NCBI GenBank assembly: GCA_900557635.1
Contig: USTB01000053.1
Location: 1-6,406, forward strand
DNA: 6,406 bases
Direction: 5' to 3'
Origin: an uncultured Eubacteriales bacterium
Lineage (GTDB): Bacteria; Bacillota_A; Clostridia; Oscillospirales; CAG-272
Part shown: one piece after another, positions 1 to 5,673 of the stretch
How the letters are laid out: each line of letters opens with the position of its first letter
Position numbering within the stretch: position 1 is the first letter of the stretch
Notes under the pieces: model-generated
Seen by the model: only the letters and a program-made list of their open reading frames with translations
Told to the model about the DNA's origin: nothing
The model's database searches: none
Position numbers and translations under genes: made by a program

Positions 1-94
1 TTACGGCAGAGCCAGCCCCCTTCCCTACACAAACGTATTCTTTTTCTCAATCGCCCGTTCGCAGAGAGAATCCATCCCTCTCCCCTCTCAAAAG

Positions 95-190
95 GTTTTG
101 GGGATTGTCAAGAACCTTTCCCAAAAGGTCCTTGACCGGGGTCCGGGGCAGAGCCCCGCGCATCCCTCGGCGCCCCGCATACCCCCGCAT
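95..190. repeat. Composite GC-rich palindromic intergenic repeat downstream of mntP
   Basis: Seen in sequence: two adjacent hairpins and a short tandem repeat follow mntP. The larger hairpin pairs 107-119 with 124-136 around a 4-base loop (13 positions, one non-Watson-Crick). Read as minus-strand RNA the odd position is a G-U wobble, while on the plus strand it is an A-C mismatch, so the fold suits RNA from the mntP direction. The second hairpin pairs 144-149 with 153-158 around a 3-base loop (GGGGC AGA GCCCC core). Beyond it CCCCGCAT occurs at 173-180 and again at 183-190. No U-rich tract follows the large hairpin in the minus direction, so it is not a textbook intrinsic terminator, though it may stall polymerase or protect 3' ends. 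From memory, similar GGGGC-TCT-GCCCC elements are scattered through intergenic regions of GC-rich Clostridia; that dispersal cannot be verified from one copy. Confidence 0.6.
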
Positions 191-197
191 TCCCGCG

Positions 198-749
198 CTA
201 TCCGAGATGCTCCCAAAGGATGCGCACGCCGATGCCGATGAGAATCAAACCGCCTGCGGCGGAGACGGCGCGGGGAGATCGAATGGGAATGAGACGGGCG
301 GCAAAGGAGGAGACCGCACAAAGGAGAAGAGTGACACCGCCGATCACGGCGGCGGAGCTGAGAGAAAAGGCGTCCACACAGGCAAGAGAGACGCCGACCG
401 CCGCCGCATCCACCGAGGTCGCAAAGGCGGACGCCGCCATGGAAGCGGGAGCGAGAGAGCCGTCCGAACGTCGGTCGGGCGAAAAGGCGTCGAGGATCAT
501 GCGGACACCGATGAAGCATAGAACGGCAAAGGATAGCCAGTGATCGATCTGCAATATAACGGCGCGAAACCGATCCCCAAGCAGGGCACCCAACGCGGTC
601 ATAAGCGCCTGAAACACGCCAAACCAAAGCCCGCACAGGACGGCGGAACGGAAGGGAGAGCGGCGGTTTTCCATCCCCTTAACGGCAGACACTGCCACGG
701 CATCCGCCGCCAACCCGATGCCGCACAAAACGGTTTCCCAAAGCTCCAT
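198..749 (-). CDS. mntP: Manganese efflux pump MntP
   Basis: This is an inner-membrane Mn(II) exporter that lowers cytoplasmic manganese. The 183-residue product matches the family in length and plan: two homologous halves of three helices each (roughly 4-24, 34-56, 68-88 and 102-124, 131-152, 161-179). The first half carries Asp16 in LAADAVAVS followed by Lys24-Gly25; the second carries Asp114 in ATSVDAAAVGVSLA, the paired intramembrane acidic motif. Asp16 falls at the same number as in Escherichia coli MntP as I recall it, and the ILWEHLG end resembles that protein's C-terminus. ATG at 749 is chosen with GGAGG at 760-764, spacing 10. A GTG two codons upstream (755) is possible but would leave only 4 bases. 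The WG-like gene ends 77 bases upstream, so co-transcription is plausible. I see no yybP-ykoY manganese riboswitch in that gap and no strong promoter. Family assignment is secure; substrate rests on family knowledge. Confidence 0.9.
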   Translation of the reverse strand: MELWETVLCGIGLAADAVAVSAVKGMENRRSPFRSAVLCGLWFGVFQALMTALGALLGDRFRAVILQIDHWLSFAVLCFIGVRMILDAFSPDRRSDGSLAPASMAASAFATSVDAAAVGVSLACVDAFSLSSAAVIGGVTLLLCAVSSFAARLIPIRSPRAVSAAGGLILIGIGVRILWEHLG

Positions 750-826
750 ATGCACAAGACCTCCGCACGAGTATCACAGATATCATATGAAGCGCGGACG
801 GAAAACATGCGGTGTGCGGCGGGCGG

Positions 827-1867
827 TTAGCGGTGATGCTCCCCGTGCGGCGCGTCCTTGTGAAAGTGAAGAGGCGCGCGGAGCAGATCGGACGCATGCA
901 CCCGAATGGTTCCTTTGCGCTTTGCCGCGATTTTGGGCTTTGCGGGAATGCACATGGGCGGCAGATACCCTGCCGCGTCCAAGGCACGGCGCGCAACCGA
1001 AACGGGCATGTGCGAGCCGTCAAAGGGATGGGGCGGCTCGTTCCATGCCGCATCGCCCGAGTGCGCGGAGAACGCGAGCTTTCCGAACGCATCCCGCACG
1101 GCGACCTCGAACTGGGTATCGGATGGACGGCGACACAGCTCGTTTCCCTGCCCGTCTAAAATCAGCTTCCGCTCGCCGAGACGCACAAAGAAGCAGTGTA
1201 CGGTGGATTCGCGGAGGGGAGAGGCGCACAGGAGGGGCAGAATCTCGTCATACCACTGGGTCGTGCGGATCAGTCCGGAATGCCCGAAAAATTCAAGACG
1301 CACGCCCTCCTCGGAAACGGCGACCAGCACATCGGTATCCCGCGAGCGCCCCACGTACTTGTGATACATTTCCCGTTCGTGCGGGTAGGCGCCGCCCGAC
1401 ACCAAGTCGAACAGGACGCCCGTCTCAAATCCGGAGTAATAGCCCTCCGCGAAGCGACTGCCCACGACCGCCGCACCGGAAAATTCGCCGGTGGGCGCAC
1501 GGTCAAACGCGCCGAGGAAGGAATAGCGGTTGCGGCGGCGAAGCAGAAGAAGCCTGCCGTTTTCCGCCGCAGGCATAATGGCATCGTATTCGCACTTGAG
1601 CACCACGGCGAAGTGATAGTGCCCTGCTGCGTCGTCCCACATGATGCGCACCAGTCCGAACTTGCCGGCGCGGCACAACGCCAAAAGCCCCACACCCACG
1701 CTGTAAATGCTGTGATAGCGGAACGGGATCAAGGTCTTGCCGTGTCGGTTCACCACGCCGTATTTCCCGTCCTCGCACCGCACCTCAAGTCCCGGGGTAT
1801 CGTGCACCGTGCGGCGGTCACTCATCCGACGGAACAGGGTCAGATTTTCGGTTACATTTTGATTCAA
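827..1867 (-). CDS. Hypothetical WG-repeat-like protein with His-rich C-terminal tail
   Basis: I do not recognise a specific family and assign no function. The 346-residue product has no signal peptide or membrane segment and is probably cytoplasmic. Residues 28-56 resemble a WG (KWG) repeat: EDGKYGVVNRHGKTLIP followed by a Tyr-His-Ser-Ile turn. A second unit at about 64-98 (RAGKFGLV, then KCEYDAIMPA) has an insertion between its strands. Weaker repeat-like stretches occur near 104-120 and 224-245 (RLGERKLILDGQGNEL). Such repeats usually form beta-propeller or beta-solenoid structures used in binding. The C-terminus turns basic (PKIAAKRKG, about 311-319) and then histidine-rich (HFHKDAPHGEHHR, 334-346). 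The start is uncertain: TTG at 1867 is the first possible in-frame codon after a stop at 1874-1876 and has only a weak purine-rich GAGTGA-type site. ATG at 1825 is the alternative, but it lacks any ribosome binding site. Base use looks like that of its neighbours, with no sign of recent transfer. Confidence 0.75.
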   Translation of the reverse strand: MNQNVTENLTLFRRMSDRRTVHDTPGLEVRCEDGKYGVVNRHGKTLIPFRYHSIYSVGVGLLALCRAGKFGLVRIMWDDAAGHYHFAVVLKCEYDAIMPAAENGRLLLLRRRNRYSFLGAFDRAPTGEFSGAAVVGSRFAEGYYSGFETGVLFDLVSGGAYPHEREMYHKYVGRSRDTDVLVAVSEEGVRLEFFGHSGLIRTTQWYDEILPLLCASPLRESTVHCFFVRLGERKLILDGQGNELCRRPSDTQFEVAVRDAFGKLAFSAHSGDAAWNEPPHPFDGSHMPVSVARRALDAAGYLPPMCIPAKPKIAAKRKGTIRVHASDLLRAPLHFHKDAPHGEHHR

Positions 1868-1971
1868 TGGGCTTCACTCTTTTCTGTTATGTTCTTTTCA
1901 GGGGAACGCCTCCCCCGATCTTCTGCCGTTTCCCGCCTGCCCGAATCTGCGCCGCGCCGAAACAGAAAGCA

Positions 1972-2011
1972 CCCGGTAAAGGGACGCACCGTTTGCGTCA
2001 CCTTTACCGGG
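1972..2011 (-). terminator. Probable terminator hairpin after the ROK kinase gene
   Basis: CCCGGTAAAGG at 1972-1982 pairs perfectly with CCTTTACCGGG at 2001-2011. Inside it GACGC (1983-1987) pairs with GCGTC (1995-1999), giving 16 base pairs with a single-base bulge at 2000 and a 7-base loop. It lies 85 bases past the ROK stop codon and 104 bases before the WG-like gene. In the minus direction the 3' flank is only moderately U-rich (TGCTTTCTGTTT), while in the plus direction a clean T5 run follows (2016-2020). It may therefore stop transcription from both directions. No plus-strand gene is supported here, so its main use is presumably to end the kinase transcript. The stem is certain; termination activity is inferred. 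Confidence 0.6.
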
Positions 2012-2073
2012 GCTGTTTTTGCTATGCTCTGTCAAGCAACGGGATCGGTCTTGTTTTTTCGGCTTGCGTCACG

Positions 2074-2089
2074 TGAACCGAACGGTTCA
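2074..2089. repeat. Perfect 7-bp inverted repeat just after the ROK stop codon
   Basis: TGAACCG (2074-2080) and CGGTTCA (2083-2089) are perfect inverted copies separated by AA, beginning 7 bases past the ROK kinase stop codon. In RNA this would fold as a 6-bp stem with a tetraloop; in DNA it has the form of a small dyad operator. No U-tract follows in the minus direction, so it is not a terminator by itself. It may help protect the 3' end of the kinase mRNA. Function unknown. Confidence 0.45.
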
Positions 2090-2096
2090 GCGCAAA

Positions 2097-3053
2097 TCAG
2101 ACGCGCAGAAGCGCCGCGCCGAGGATTCCCGCATCATTGCCGAGTGCGGCGATCTTGACCTGAGTTTTGTTATCGGAATTCCGCGTGTATTGATCGCGGT
2201 TGACGGTCTCCATCAGAGGCTTGAGCAGGAAATCGCGCTCGTTGCAAATGCCGCCGCCGATGGAAAGCACATTGGGTTGGAAGATGTTGATGATGTTGGT
2301 GATACCGCATGCGAGATAGGAGATGTACTCATCCACGACCTCCTGACCCACGCTGTCGCCGCGACGGGCGGCGGCAAAGGCGGTCTTGCCGCTCACGTTG
2401 TCGAGGTTGCCGTCGATCATTTCCCACATCACGGTAGCATCGCGCGGGGTCTTTTCCAACTTCTCACGCGTCATGCGGATCAGGCCGGTAGCCGAGGAAT
2501 ATGCCTCCCAGCATCCGCGTCTGCCGCAGGAGCAAGGCTTGCCGTTGTGCTCGATGACCATGTGACCCAGCTCGGCGCCCGCATAGTTGAAGCCCGAATA
2601 TACCTTGCCGTCAAAGACCATGCCGCCGCCGACACCGGTGCCCAGCGTGATCATGACCGAATATTTTGCGTCCTTGGCAACGCCTGCAACGGCTTCGCCC
2701 TTTGCGGCGGCGTTGGCATCGTTCTCGATGTAGACCGCCTTCACGGGGAATTTCTCCTTGAGCTTGTCTGCAATGGGGTAGCGCAGGAAGGGCAGATTGT
2801 TTGCATATTCCACCACGCCCGTGTCGCTGTTTGCGGTACCCGGGGTAGCGATGCCCACGTAGCGGATCTGATCCACCGTGATTCCGCAGTCTGCGATCAG
2901 GTCGGCGCACAGCTTCGCCATGTCTGCCACGATCTCATCAGCGGGACGGCTTGCCTTTGTGGGCGTGGATGCCTTTTTAATGATCTTGTAGCTTTCGTCC
3001 ACAATGCCGGCGGCGATGTTGGTTCCGCCGAGGTCGATGCCAATGTAATACAT
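2097..3053 (-). CDS. glcK: ROK-family glucokinase
   Basis: This cytosolic sugar kinase very likely phosphorylates glucose with ATP to glucose 6-phosphate. The 318-residue product has the full ROK layout: the phosphate-binding DLGGTN at 7-12, catalytic Asp112 in ENDANAAAKGE, glycine-rich ITLGTGVGGG near 125-134, Glu151 and His154 in ELGH, and the zinc motif His154-x9-Cys164-x-Cys166-x4-Cys171 followed by Glu173. A further SIGGGI motif lies in the C-terminal lobe. Lack of an N-terminal helix-turn-helix marks a kinase rather than a ROK repressor. ATG at 3053 is chosen because GGAGAG at 3061-3066 sits 7 bases upstream. The longer in-frame ATG at 3098 would add 15 residues before the universal MYYIGIDLGGT start and has no comparable ribosome binding site. 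It stands apart, 144 bases after mscL and followed by a hairpin, suggesting its own transcript. Glucose is the family default; N-acetylmannosamine or other hexoses are possible. Confidence 0.93.
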   Translation of the reverse strand: MYYIGIDLGGTNIAAGIVDESYKIIKKASTPTKASRPADEIVADMAKLCADLIADCGITVDQIRYVGIATPGTANSDTGVVEYANNLPFLRYPIADKLKEKFPVKAVYIENDANAAAKGEAVAGVAKDAKYSVMITLGTGVGGGMVFDGKVYSGFNYAGAELGHMVIEHNGKPCSCGRRGCWEAYSSATGLIRMTREKLEKTPRDATVMWEMIDGNLDNVSGKTAFAAARRGDSVGQEVVDEYISYLACGITNIINIFQPNVLSIGGGICNERDFLLKPLMETVNRDQYTRNSDNKTQVKIAALGNDAGILGAALLRV

Positions 3054-3060
3054 ATTGATT

Positions 3061-3066
3061 CTCTCC
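3061..3066 (-). promoter_or_regulatory. Ribosome binding site setting the ROK kinase start
   Basis: GGAGAG on the minus strand, 7 bases before ATG at 3053. It decides in favour of the 318-residue product beginning MYYIGIDLGG over the 333-residue extension. Confidence 0.8.
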
Positions 3067-3111
3067 ATTCCGCCGCCGTCAGCGGCATAAAAACTCAAAA
3101 TCGGGGCAGTT

Positions 3112-3131
3112 CATCCGGCTGATACCGGACG
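3112..3131 (-). other. Leader hairpin upstream of the ROK kinase
   Basis: On the minus strand CGTCCGG (3131-3125) can pair with CCGGATG (3118-3112) around a 6-base loop, giving 7 pairs including one G-U wobble. If transcription begins at the candidate extended -10 element at 3140-3148, this stem would lie at the very 5' end of the mRNA, where hairpins can slow decay. It is short and could be chance in GC-rich DNA. It does not reach the ribosome binding site at 3061-3066. Confidence 0.3.
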
Positions 3132-3139
3132 CCGCTCCT

Positions 3140-3148
3140 ATTATTGCA
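3140..3148 (-). promoter_or_regulatory. Candidate extended -10 promoter element for the ROK kinase
   Basis: The minus strand reads TGCAATAAT, matching the extended -10 pattern TGn-TATAAT except for one base, inside the only AT-rich patch of the mscL-ROK gap. No recognisable -35 hexamer lies 16 to 18 bases upstream, which is tolerable only for extended -10 promoters. Predicted initiation near 3133 would leave a leader of about 80 bases. This is a weak call. Confidence 0.35.
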
Positions 3149-3197
3149 AATATATGTGGAGGCTATACCGCAGATTCGTGCAAAGCACCGCGGGTGA

Positions 3198-3638
3198 TCA
3201 TTTCTGCTGTTCGCGAAGCAGATCGCGGATCTCGGTGAGCAGTTCCTCCTGCGTAGGACCCTTCGGCTCTTCGGCTTTTTTCTCTTCTTCCTTTTTTCTC
3301 TCAAAGCGGGTACGGATCGCTCCCACCGCCTTGACAAAGGAGAAAATGCACAGGGCGACCAAAAGGAAGTCCAGGATGTACTGGATAAAAGCACCGTAGT
3401 TGATGGTCACCGGTGCGATCTCGGCGCCTGCGGCATCGGTGGAGCCTTCCTTTAAGACCACTTTAAGATCCGTGAAGTTGACACTGCCCAAAAGCAGACC
3501 GATGGGCGGCATCAGGATATCGTTGACCAATGAGGTCACGATCTTGCCGAAAGCAGAACCCACGATCACACCGACTGCCATATCCACCACGTTGCCGCGG
3601 AGTATGAATTTTTTGAATTCCCCAATCGTTTTTTTCAC
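3198..3638 (-). CDS. mscL: Large-conductance mechanosensitive channel MscL
   Basis: MscL is a homopentameric inner-membrane pore that opens under high membrane tension and releases solutes during hypo-osmotic shock. The 146-residue product is of normal length. It shows the amphipathic N-terminal helix ([15 protein letters not shown], 2-16), the pore-lining first membrane helix with the conserved [19 protein letters not shown] pattern, LMPPIG at 42-47, a periplasmic loop of about 50-79, a second membrane helix of about 80-104, a charged Lys/Glu linker at 111-126 and a C-terminal amphipathic helix ([15 protein letters not shown]) that forms the cytoplasmic bundle. GTG at 3638 is chosen because AGGAGG at 3646-3651 is 7 bases upstream and the codon overlaps the mrnC stop as GTGA. 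An in-frame ATG at 3656 lies upstream of that site and would place AGGAGG inside the coding sequence. Expression is probably coupled to mrnC. No clear terminator follows. Confidence 0.96.
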   Translation of the reverse strand: MKKTIGEFKKFILRGNVVDMAVGVIVGSAFGKIVTSLVNDILMPPIGLLLGSVNFTDLKVVLKEGSTDAAGAEIAPVTINYGAFIQYILDFLLVALCIFSFVKAVGAIRTRFERKKEEEKKAEEPKGPTQEELLTEIRDLLREQQK

Positions 3639-4039
3639 TGCTTGTCCTCCTGACATAAATGAGCGGAGCTTTGGGGAAACGCCACGGCGAACAGCTCGTG
3701 CAAACGGTCGAATTGCCCTGCAAGGTACAGGTGGGCAAACAACGCCTCCATGCCGGTGGCACGACGATATTCGCGGGGGGACGCGCTTTTGGGGATCGAA
3801 TGACTGCTTGCGTTGCGTCCGCGGCGGTAAACGGCATTTTCCTCCTCGGTGAGGACGGGCAAAAGACGGTCCACCGCCTCGCTCTGCACGGTCGCACGCA
3901 CATATGCCGCCGCCATGCGGTTCAGCTCGCCCACGTTGGTCACGCCCGAAAGCAGAAGGGTGTGACGGGTGAGAAGCTCCAAAACCGCATCGCCGAGATA
4001 TGCCAGCGCGGCACCGTTATAATTTGCCGATTGCGCCAC
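3635..4039 (-). CDS. mrnC: Mini-ribonuclease III (MrnC), 23S rRNA maturation
   Basis: This is a short RNase III-family enzyme lacking the double-stranded-RNA-binding domain; in Bacillus subtilis the homologue trims 23S rRNA precursor ends. The 134-residue product carries the catalytic-domain signature [10 protein letters not shown] (Asp17 matching the metal-binding Asp of RNase III), the RRGRNASS stretch at 72-79, PKSAS at 83-87, and [13 protein letters not shown] at 94-106 with Glu98 in the position of the second catalytic acid. GTG at 4039 is chosen because GGGAGG at 4046-4051 lies 6 bases upstream and the length then fits the family. The open frame continues to TTG at 4165, but that codon is the -35 box of the promoter and the intervening 42 residues look unlike the family. 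The last codons contain the mscL ribosome binding site, and the TGA stop overlaps the mscL GTG. Lineages I know usually place mrnC next to cysS; here pepD precedes it. Confidence 0.93.
   Translation of the reverse strand: MAQSANYNGAALAYLGDAVLELLTRHTLLLSGVTNVGELNRMAAAYVRATVQSEAVDRLLPVLTEEENAVYRRGRNASSHSIPKSASPREYRRATGMEALFAHLYLAGQFDRLHELFAVAFPQSSAHLCQEDKQ
3646..3651 (-). promoter_or_regulatory. mscL ribosome binding site inside the mrnC 3' end
   Basis: AGGAGG on the minus strand, 7 bases before the mscL GTG at 3638 and wholly within the mrnC coding sequence. Combined with the GTGA stop/start overlap it suggests translational coupling of channel synthesis to mrnC translation. Confidence 0.9.
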
Positions 4040-4045
4040 GTTCTT

Positions 4046-4051
4046 CCTCCC
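4046..4051 (-). promoter_or_regulatory. Ribosome binding site setting the mrnC start
   Basis: GGGAGG on the minus strand, 6 bases before GTG at 4039. It is the only good site in the mrnC leader and fixes a start compatible with the promoter at 4137-4165. Confidence 0.85.
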
Positions 4052-4136
4052 ATAAAGCGCGGGTGCGGACGGCGCGGCACCGTGCGGTATCGCCTGCCAT
4101 GCGCCCTTTTCCCGTGATTTCGCTCTTTCTCCCGTC

Positions 4137-4165
4137 ATTATATCATACCGAAATTCAAATTTCAA
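4137..4165 (-). promoter_or_regulatory. Near-consensus sigma-A promoter for mrnC-mscL
   Basis: On the minus strand TTGAAA (4160-4165) and TATAAT (4137-4142) are separated by exactly 17 bases. The -10 box is perfect and the -35 box matches TTGACA at five of six positions. It begins 6 bases after the pepD stop codon. Initiation is expected near 4130, giving a leader of about 90 bases before the mrnC GTG. This is the strongest promoter in the window and implies constitutive housekeeping expression of mrnC and mscL. Confidence 0.88.
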
Positions 4166-4171
4166 TATGTT

Positions 4172-5638
4172 TCAGGATGTTTTGCCATTTTTCGACGCTA
4201 CCACGGCGCGCACAAAGGCATAGGTGCGTCCGACCGACGGGATGGAAACGGCTTCTCCCGCAGAATGGGGCGAAAAGATGTCCGGACCGATGGAAACGCA
4301 GTCCAGCTCGGGCGCCTTGTGCACAAACAGACCGCACTCCAGACCGCCGTGCGTGGCGATCACCTTGGGGTCACTGCCGTACTGCGCACGGTAGACCGCC
4401 TTGATCTCGGCAAGCAGGGGGGAGTCCGGATGGTACTCCCACGCGGGATAATCGGCATGGAACTGTGCCGTGCCGCCCACGCGGCGCAGACAGTCCGCAA
4501 GCTGTGTCTGCATCCATTCCTTTTGGGTTGCAACCGAGGAACGCAGAGAATGCTGGGTGCGGAAGCAGGTGTCCTCCAGGGTCATGACGCCGAGGTTGAG
4601 AGATGTCTGCGGCAATTCGGGCATGAGGGGGGACATGTGCTGAACGCCGTTTGGCAGATTGCAAAGCAGGAAGAGAACCGCGTCGGTGTCGTCAGGCGTG
4701 ACCGCCTCACAGACCGCGCGGGATGCGTCCCCGCCAAACGTGCAGGTGAGGGTTACGTCCGTATCGGTATATTTCAGCTCGTCGGCGAAGCAGGTCTGCA
4801 CGCGCTCCATACACGGCATGACCCGTTCCTGACCGTCGGTCACAAGAATTTCGGCTGTCGCCTGTACGGGAATGGCGTTTTCCACCGTACCGCCCGTCAC
4901 GGAGAGCAGGCAGAAGCGGACATCCTGCGCCAGTGTGCGCAGGGCGCGTCCGAGCAGACGGCACGCGTTGCCCCGTCCCAAGGTGATGTCGCCGCCCGAA
5001 TGTCCGCCGCGCAAGCCGCCCACCGAAACCGTGCAACGCACCCCTTCGGTACGCACGCGGCAAAGGGGCAGACTGCAATCCGCGCGGACACCGCCGGCAC
5101 AGCCCACCGTGATACAGCCCTCCTCCTCGGAGTCCAGATTGATGAGCCGCCGTCCGTGCAGACGGGAAAGCTCCAGTGCCTCGGCACCGTACATGCCCGT
5201 TTCCTCGTCGGCGGTAAACACCGCCTCCATGGGCGGACAGCTGAGCGTTTCGTCGGCAAGCATGGCAAGGATCATGGCAAGTCCGATGCCGTTATCCGCA
5301 CCGAGCGAGGTGCCCTGCGCCGTGACGCGGTCGCCGTCCGCTACGGGATGCACCGGTTCGTGCGCCATCCGCGCCGCATTGCCGTCCTGCGCGGCGCACA
5401 CCATGTCAAGGTGTCCCTGCAAAATCAGTCCTGCTTCCCCTTCCCTGCCTGCGGTGGCGGGGCGGCGGATGATCACGTTCCCGCCTGCGTCCTTTTCGGC
5501 TTCCAGTCCGTGTTCTTTCGCAAACGAAAGGCAGAAGTCCGCCAGTGCCGCCGTATTTCCCGAGCCGTGCGGGATGGCGCAAACAGCGTCAAACAGCGAA
5601 AAGACCTCGCGCGGCTCCAATTCCGATATTTTTGTCAT
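4172..5638 (-). CDS. pepD: Aminoacyl-histidine dipeptidase (peptidase family M20C)
   Basis: This cytosolic di-zinc metallopeptidase cleaves Xaa-His (carnosine-like) and other dipeptides, supporting peptide catabolism. The 488-residue product has the usual family length. Metal and catalytic positions are all present: His76 and Asp78 in QGHLDMV, bridging Asp115 in LGADNGIG, general-base Glu145 and ligand Glu146 in ADEETGMYGA, Asp169 in INLDSEE, and His458 in SPHSAGE. The lid domain inserts after about residue 183 and contains GLRGGHSGGDI (His213). THGGLECG lies at 429-436. The spacing agrees closely with the known Vibrio and Escherichia enzymes. ATG at 5638 is chosen for GAGGAG at 5646-5651, 7 bases upstream. 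The longer ATG at 5677 overlaps the upstream protease stop as ATGA but lacks a ribosome binding site and adds 13 residues not typical of the family. It lies 35 bases after the CPBP gene, probably on the same transcript, and ends just before the mrnC promoter with no visible terminator. Confidence 0.95.
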   Translation of the reverse strand: MTKISELEPREVFSLFDAVCAIPHGSGNTAALADFCLSFAKEHGLEAEKDAGGNVIIRRPATAGREGEAGLILQGHLDMVCAAQDGNAARMAHEPVHPVADGDRVTAQGTSLGADNGIGLAMILAMLADETLSCPPMEAVFTADEETGMYGAEALELSRLHGRRLINLDSEEEGCITVGCAGGVRADCSLPLCRVRTEGVRCTVSVGGLRGGHSGGDITLGRGNACRLLGRALRTLAQDVRFCLLSVTGGTVENAIPVQATAEILVTDGQERVMPCMERVQTCFADELKYTDTDVTLTCTFGGDASRAVCEAVTPDDTDAVLFLLCNLPNGVQHMSPLMPELPQTSLNLGVMTLEDTCFRTQHSLRSSVATQKEWMQTQLADCLRRVGGTAQFHADYPAWEYHPDSPLLAEIKAVYRAQYGSDPKVIATHGGLECGLFVHKAPELDCVSIGPDIFSPHSAGEAVSIPSVGRTYAFVRAVVASKNGKTS

Positions 5639-5645
5639 AACCGAT

Positions 5646-5651
5646 CTCCTC
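5646..5651 (-). promoter_or_regulatory. Ribosome binding site setting the pepD start
   Basis: GAGGAG on the minus strand, 7 bases before ATG at 5638. It supports the 488-residue product over the 501-residue extension from 5677. Confidence 0.8.
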
Positions 5652-5673
5652 ATTTTTTCATGTTTCCATGATT

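Noticed and set aside
88..636. Minus- and plus-strand open frames across the mntP region and the palindromic repeat
   Set aside because: MntP motifs clearly identify the coding frame; the others are Arg-rich shadows, and the part across 95-190 merely translates the inverted repeat.
750..826. Possible yybP-ykoY manganese riboswitch before mntP
   Set aside because: The gap is too short for this element and none of its conserved loop sequences were recognised.
2030..2035. Perfect TTGACA -35-like hexamer on the minus strand after the ROK gene
   Set aside because: The position 17 bases downstream is CCCCGG, within the terminator stem, and no -10-like hexamer lies at 16 to 18 bases, so it is not a promoter.
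718..2158. Overlapping plus-strand open frames opposite the WG-like gene
   Set aside because: Two different frames cover the same DNA with Arg/Pro-rich, repeat-free translations and no ribosome binding sites. The minus frame has WG-like repeats and better protein character.
2019..3122. Long plus-strand open frame (367 codons) opposite the ROK kinase
   Set aside because: It is a shadow of the kinase frame. It starts inside the terminator region without a ribosome binding site and shows no recognisable domain.
3163..3192. GTGC-TTT-GCAC and CCGC/GCGG inverted repeats after mscL as a terminator
   Set aside because: The stems are only 4 bp, widely spaced, and lack a following U-tract.
3639..3656. 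ATG at 3656 as the mscL start
   Set aside because: It would place the AGGAGG site inside the gene and has no ribosome binding site of its own. The GTG at 3638 has ideal spacing and a stop/start overlap with mrnC.
4265..5671. Long plus-strand open frame (468 codons) opposite pepD
   Set aside because: It lies almost entirely antisense to a gene with every M20C motif intact. Its composition is low-complexity Arg/Gly/His/Ala as expected from the reverse of GC-rich coding DNA, and no family resemblance is visible.
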